A program made the position numbers and the translations under genes. The notes beneath the pieces were generated by a model, which was given only the letters and a program-made list of their open reading frames with translations, made no database searches and was not told where the DNA came from. A stretch of 7,500 nt of DNA, from contig CAYJHQ010000066.1 of NCBI GenBank assembly GCA_964369775.1, positions 1 to 7,500 on the forward strand, read 5' to 3'. Positions 6,656 through 7,500 of this stretch are shown here, one piece after another; within the stretch, counting starts at the first letter, position 1; every line of letters begins with the position of its first letter. This DNA comes from CAUPWF01 sp964369775 (GTDB lineage: Bacteria > Bacillota > Clostridia > Lachnospirales > Lachnospiraceae).

Positions 6656-7405
6656 TTATTTATAATTTACGATTTGTCCAAATTCTGCTTTAAGTGATGC
6701 TCCACCTACAAGCCCACCATCGATATCTGCTTGAGCAAATAATTCTGGAGCACTTGCTGCCGATACAGATCCACCGTACTGAATACGGATAGCATCTGCA
6801 GTCGCTTGATCATATACTTCTGCGATGCAAGCTCTGATATCTTTACAAACTTCTTGTGCTTGCTCAGTAGTCGCTACTTTACCAGTTCCGATTGCCCAGA
6901 TTGGCTCGTAAGCGATTACGATTGTTTTTGCTTGATCAGCAGTTACATTTTGAAGACCGATTTTCACTTGTTGACGAATAAAGTCCATAGTAACGCCTTG
7001 CTCTCTTTGCTCTAGAGACTCTCCACAACACATAATTGGTGTAATTCCATGCTCTAACGCTTTTAAAACTTTTTTATTTACTGTAGTATCTGTCTCTGCG
7101 AAGTATTCTCTTCTCTCAGAGTGACCAATAACTACATATTTTACGCCTACATCTGTAAGCATCGCTGGAGAAATCTCTCCTGTATAAGCACCGCTCTCTT
7201 CGTAATACATATTTTCAGCACCGATGCAAATATTAGAACCTTTTGCTGCTTCCATTGCTGGAATAATGTCGATTGCAGGTACGCAAAATACTACATCAAC
7301 CTCTTCACTTGCCACTAATGGCTTTAATGTATTTACTAATTCTACTGCTTGGCTTGGAGTCATGTTCATTTTCCAGTTACCAGCTACAATTTTTCTTCTC
7401 GACAT
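6656..7405 (-). CDS. tpiA: Triose-phosphate isomerase
   Basis: Interconverts dihydroxyacetone phosphate and glyceraldehyde 3-phosphate; a cytosolic TIM-barrel enzyme, normally a dimer. With the start chosen here it has 249 residues, the standard length. Substrate-binding Asn10 and Lys12 are in AGNWKMN, the catalytic His95 is in IGHSERRE, and the catalytic base Glu167 is in AYEPIWAIGTGK, whose second half is the flexible lid loop. The phosphate-binding segments YGGSV (210-214) and GGLVGGASL (230-238) are also present. An in-frame ATG at 7420 would add MEDII, but it overlaps the Shine-Dalgarno GGAGGA, which sits 7 bases before the ATG at 7405; MSRRKIVAGNWKMN is the natural N-terminus. gpmI follows after 63 bases. 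In related clusters gap and pgk lie upstream, which would be beyond the right edge here. Confidence 0.98.
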   Translation of the reverse strand: MSRRKIVAGNWKMNMTPSQAVELVNTLKPLVASEEVDVVFCVPAIDIIPAMEAAKGSNICIGAENMYYEESGAYTGEISPAMLTDVGVKYVVIGHSERREYFAETDTTVNKKVLKALEHGITPIMCCGESLEQREQGVTMDFIRQQVKIGLQNVTADQAKTIVIAYEPIWAIGTGKVATTEQAQEVCKDIRACIAEVYDQATADAIRIQYGGSVSAASAPELFAQADIDGGLVGGASLKAEFGQIVNYK

Positions 7406-7412
7406 AATAATG

Positions 7413-7418
7413 TCCTCC
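7413..7418 (-). promoter_or_regulatory. tpiA ribosome binding site that fixes the start codon
   Basis: GGAGGA on the minus strand, 7 bases upstream of the ATG at 7405-7403. The competing in-frame ATG at 7420-7418 overlaps this site and has no Shine-Dalgarno of its own in the AT-rich bases before it, so the longer reading of tpiA is unlikely. Confidence 0.85.
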
Positions 7419-7440
7419 ATATCATAATTTATAATTTCAA

Positions 7441-7500
7441 TACCTCGCCAAGTTCGACGAACTAAGTAAACGCTAAGCTCGAAAGTACCTCGCTAAGCTT
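7441..7500 (-). repeat. Degenerate tandem intergenic repeat upstream of tpiA, open at the window edge
   Basis: Three related units are visible. On the plus strand TACCTCGCCAAGTT (7441-7454 region) and TACCTCGCTAAGCT (7486-7499) differ only by C/T transitions. A third, CGCTAAGCTCG (7471-7481), lacks the TACCT part. CGCTAAGCT recurs exactly 20 bases apart. Between units, AGTTC (7451-7455) and GAACT (7459-7463) form a 5-bp hairpin with a 3-base loop. The stretch is rich in CG dinucleotides, unlike the AT-rich DNA next to it (7421-7440), and contains no gene or convincing promoter. It may be part of a dispersed intergenic repeat family or a transcribed structured element. It continues past the right edge, so its full extent is unknown. 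Confidence 0.6.

Noticed and set aside
7406..7420. Longer tpiA reading from the ATG at 7420, adding MEDII
   Set aside because: The extra codons overlap the GGAGGA ribosome site of the ATG at 7405, and the shorter protein has the standard TIM N-terminus and length.
7421..7440. TATGAT or TATAAA as the -10 box of a tpiA promoter
   Set aside because: TATGAT lies so close to the Shine-Dalgarno that transcription would start inside it, and no -35 box lies at a proper distance from TATAAA. This is AT-rich leader sequence.
7441..7500. CRISPR array
   Set aside because: The repeated units are too short, degenerate and closely spaced, with no uniform spacers.

Overview
The window looks like chromosomal DNA from an AT-rich Gram-positive anaerobe of the Firmicutes, most likely class Clostridia and possibly a Lachnospiraceae-like species. 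This is inferred from the low-GC codon use, strong AGGAGG-type ribosome binding sites, the predicted lipobox on the binding protein, and a cofactor-independent phosphoglycerate mutase next to tpiA. The species cannot be named from the sequence alone. Every gene I can support lies on the minus strand, so transcription runs from the right edge to the left.

Right part (7500 to 4985): about 60 bases of repeated, CG-dinucleotide-rich intergenic sequence come first. They are followed by tpiA (triose-phosphate isomerase) and gpmI (2,3-bisphosphoglycerate-independent phosphoglycerate mutase), two enzymes of lower glycolysis. Similar clusters in other Firmicutes usually carry gap and pgk upstream, which would lie outside this window. 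A 63-base gap between the two genes holds a strong hairpin. A textbook Rho-independent terminator closes the unit after gpmI.

Left part (4984 to 1): a complete oligopeptide/dipeptide ABC importer in the order oppB, oppC, oppD, oppF, followed by oppA, which runs off the left edge. OppB and OppC form the membrane channel, OppD and OppF are the paired ATPases, and OppA is the surface lipoprotein that captures peptides. The gaps grow along the operon (10, 12, 27 and 74 bases). The first two junctions have the upstream stop codon embedded in the next gene's Shine-Dalgarno. The last junction, before oppA, carries a small hairpin.

All genes look intact and ordinary, with the expected catalytic motifs. 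I see no previously undescribed system here. The points most worth checking are the repeat at the right edge, the two intergenic hairpins, and the four-cysteine motif at the C-terminus of both ATPases. No stretch above about 300 bases lacks a gene. The longest gap is 4851-5056, which holds the terminator and the presumed opp promoter.
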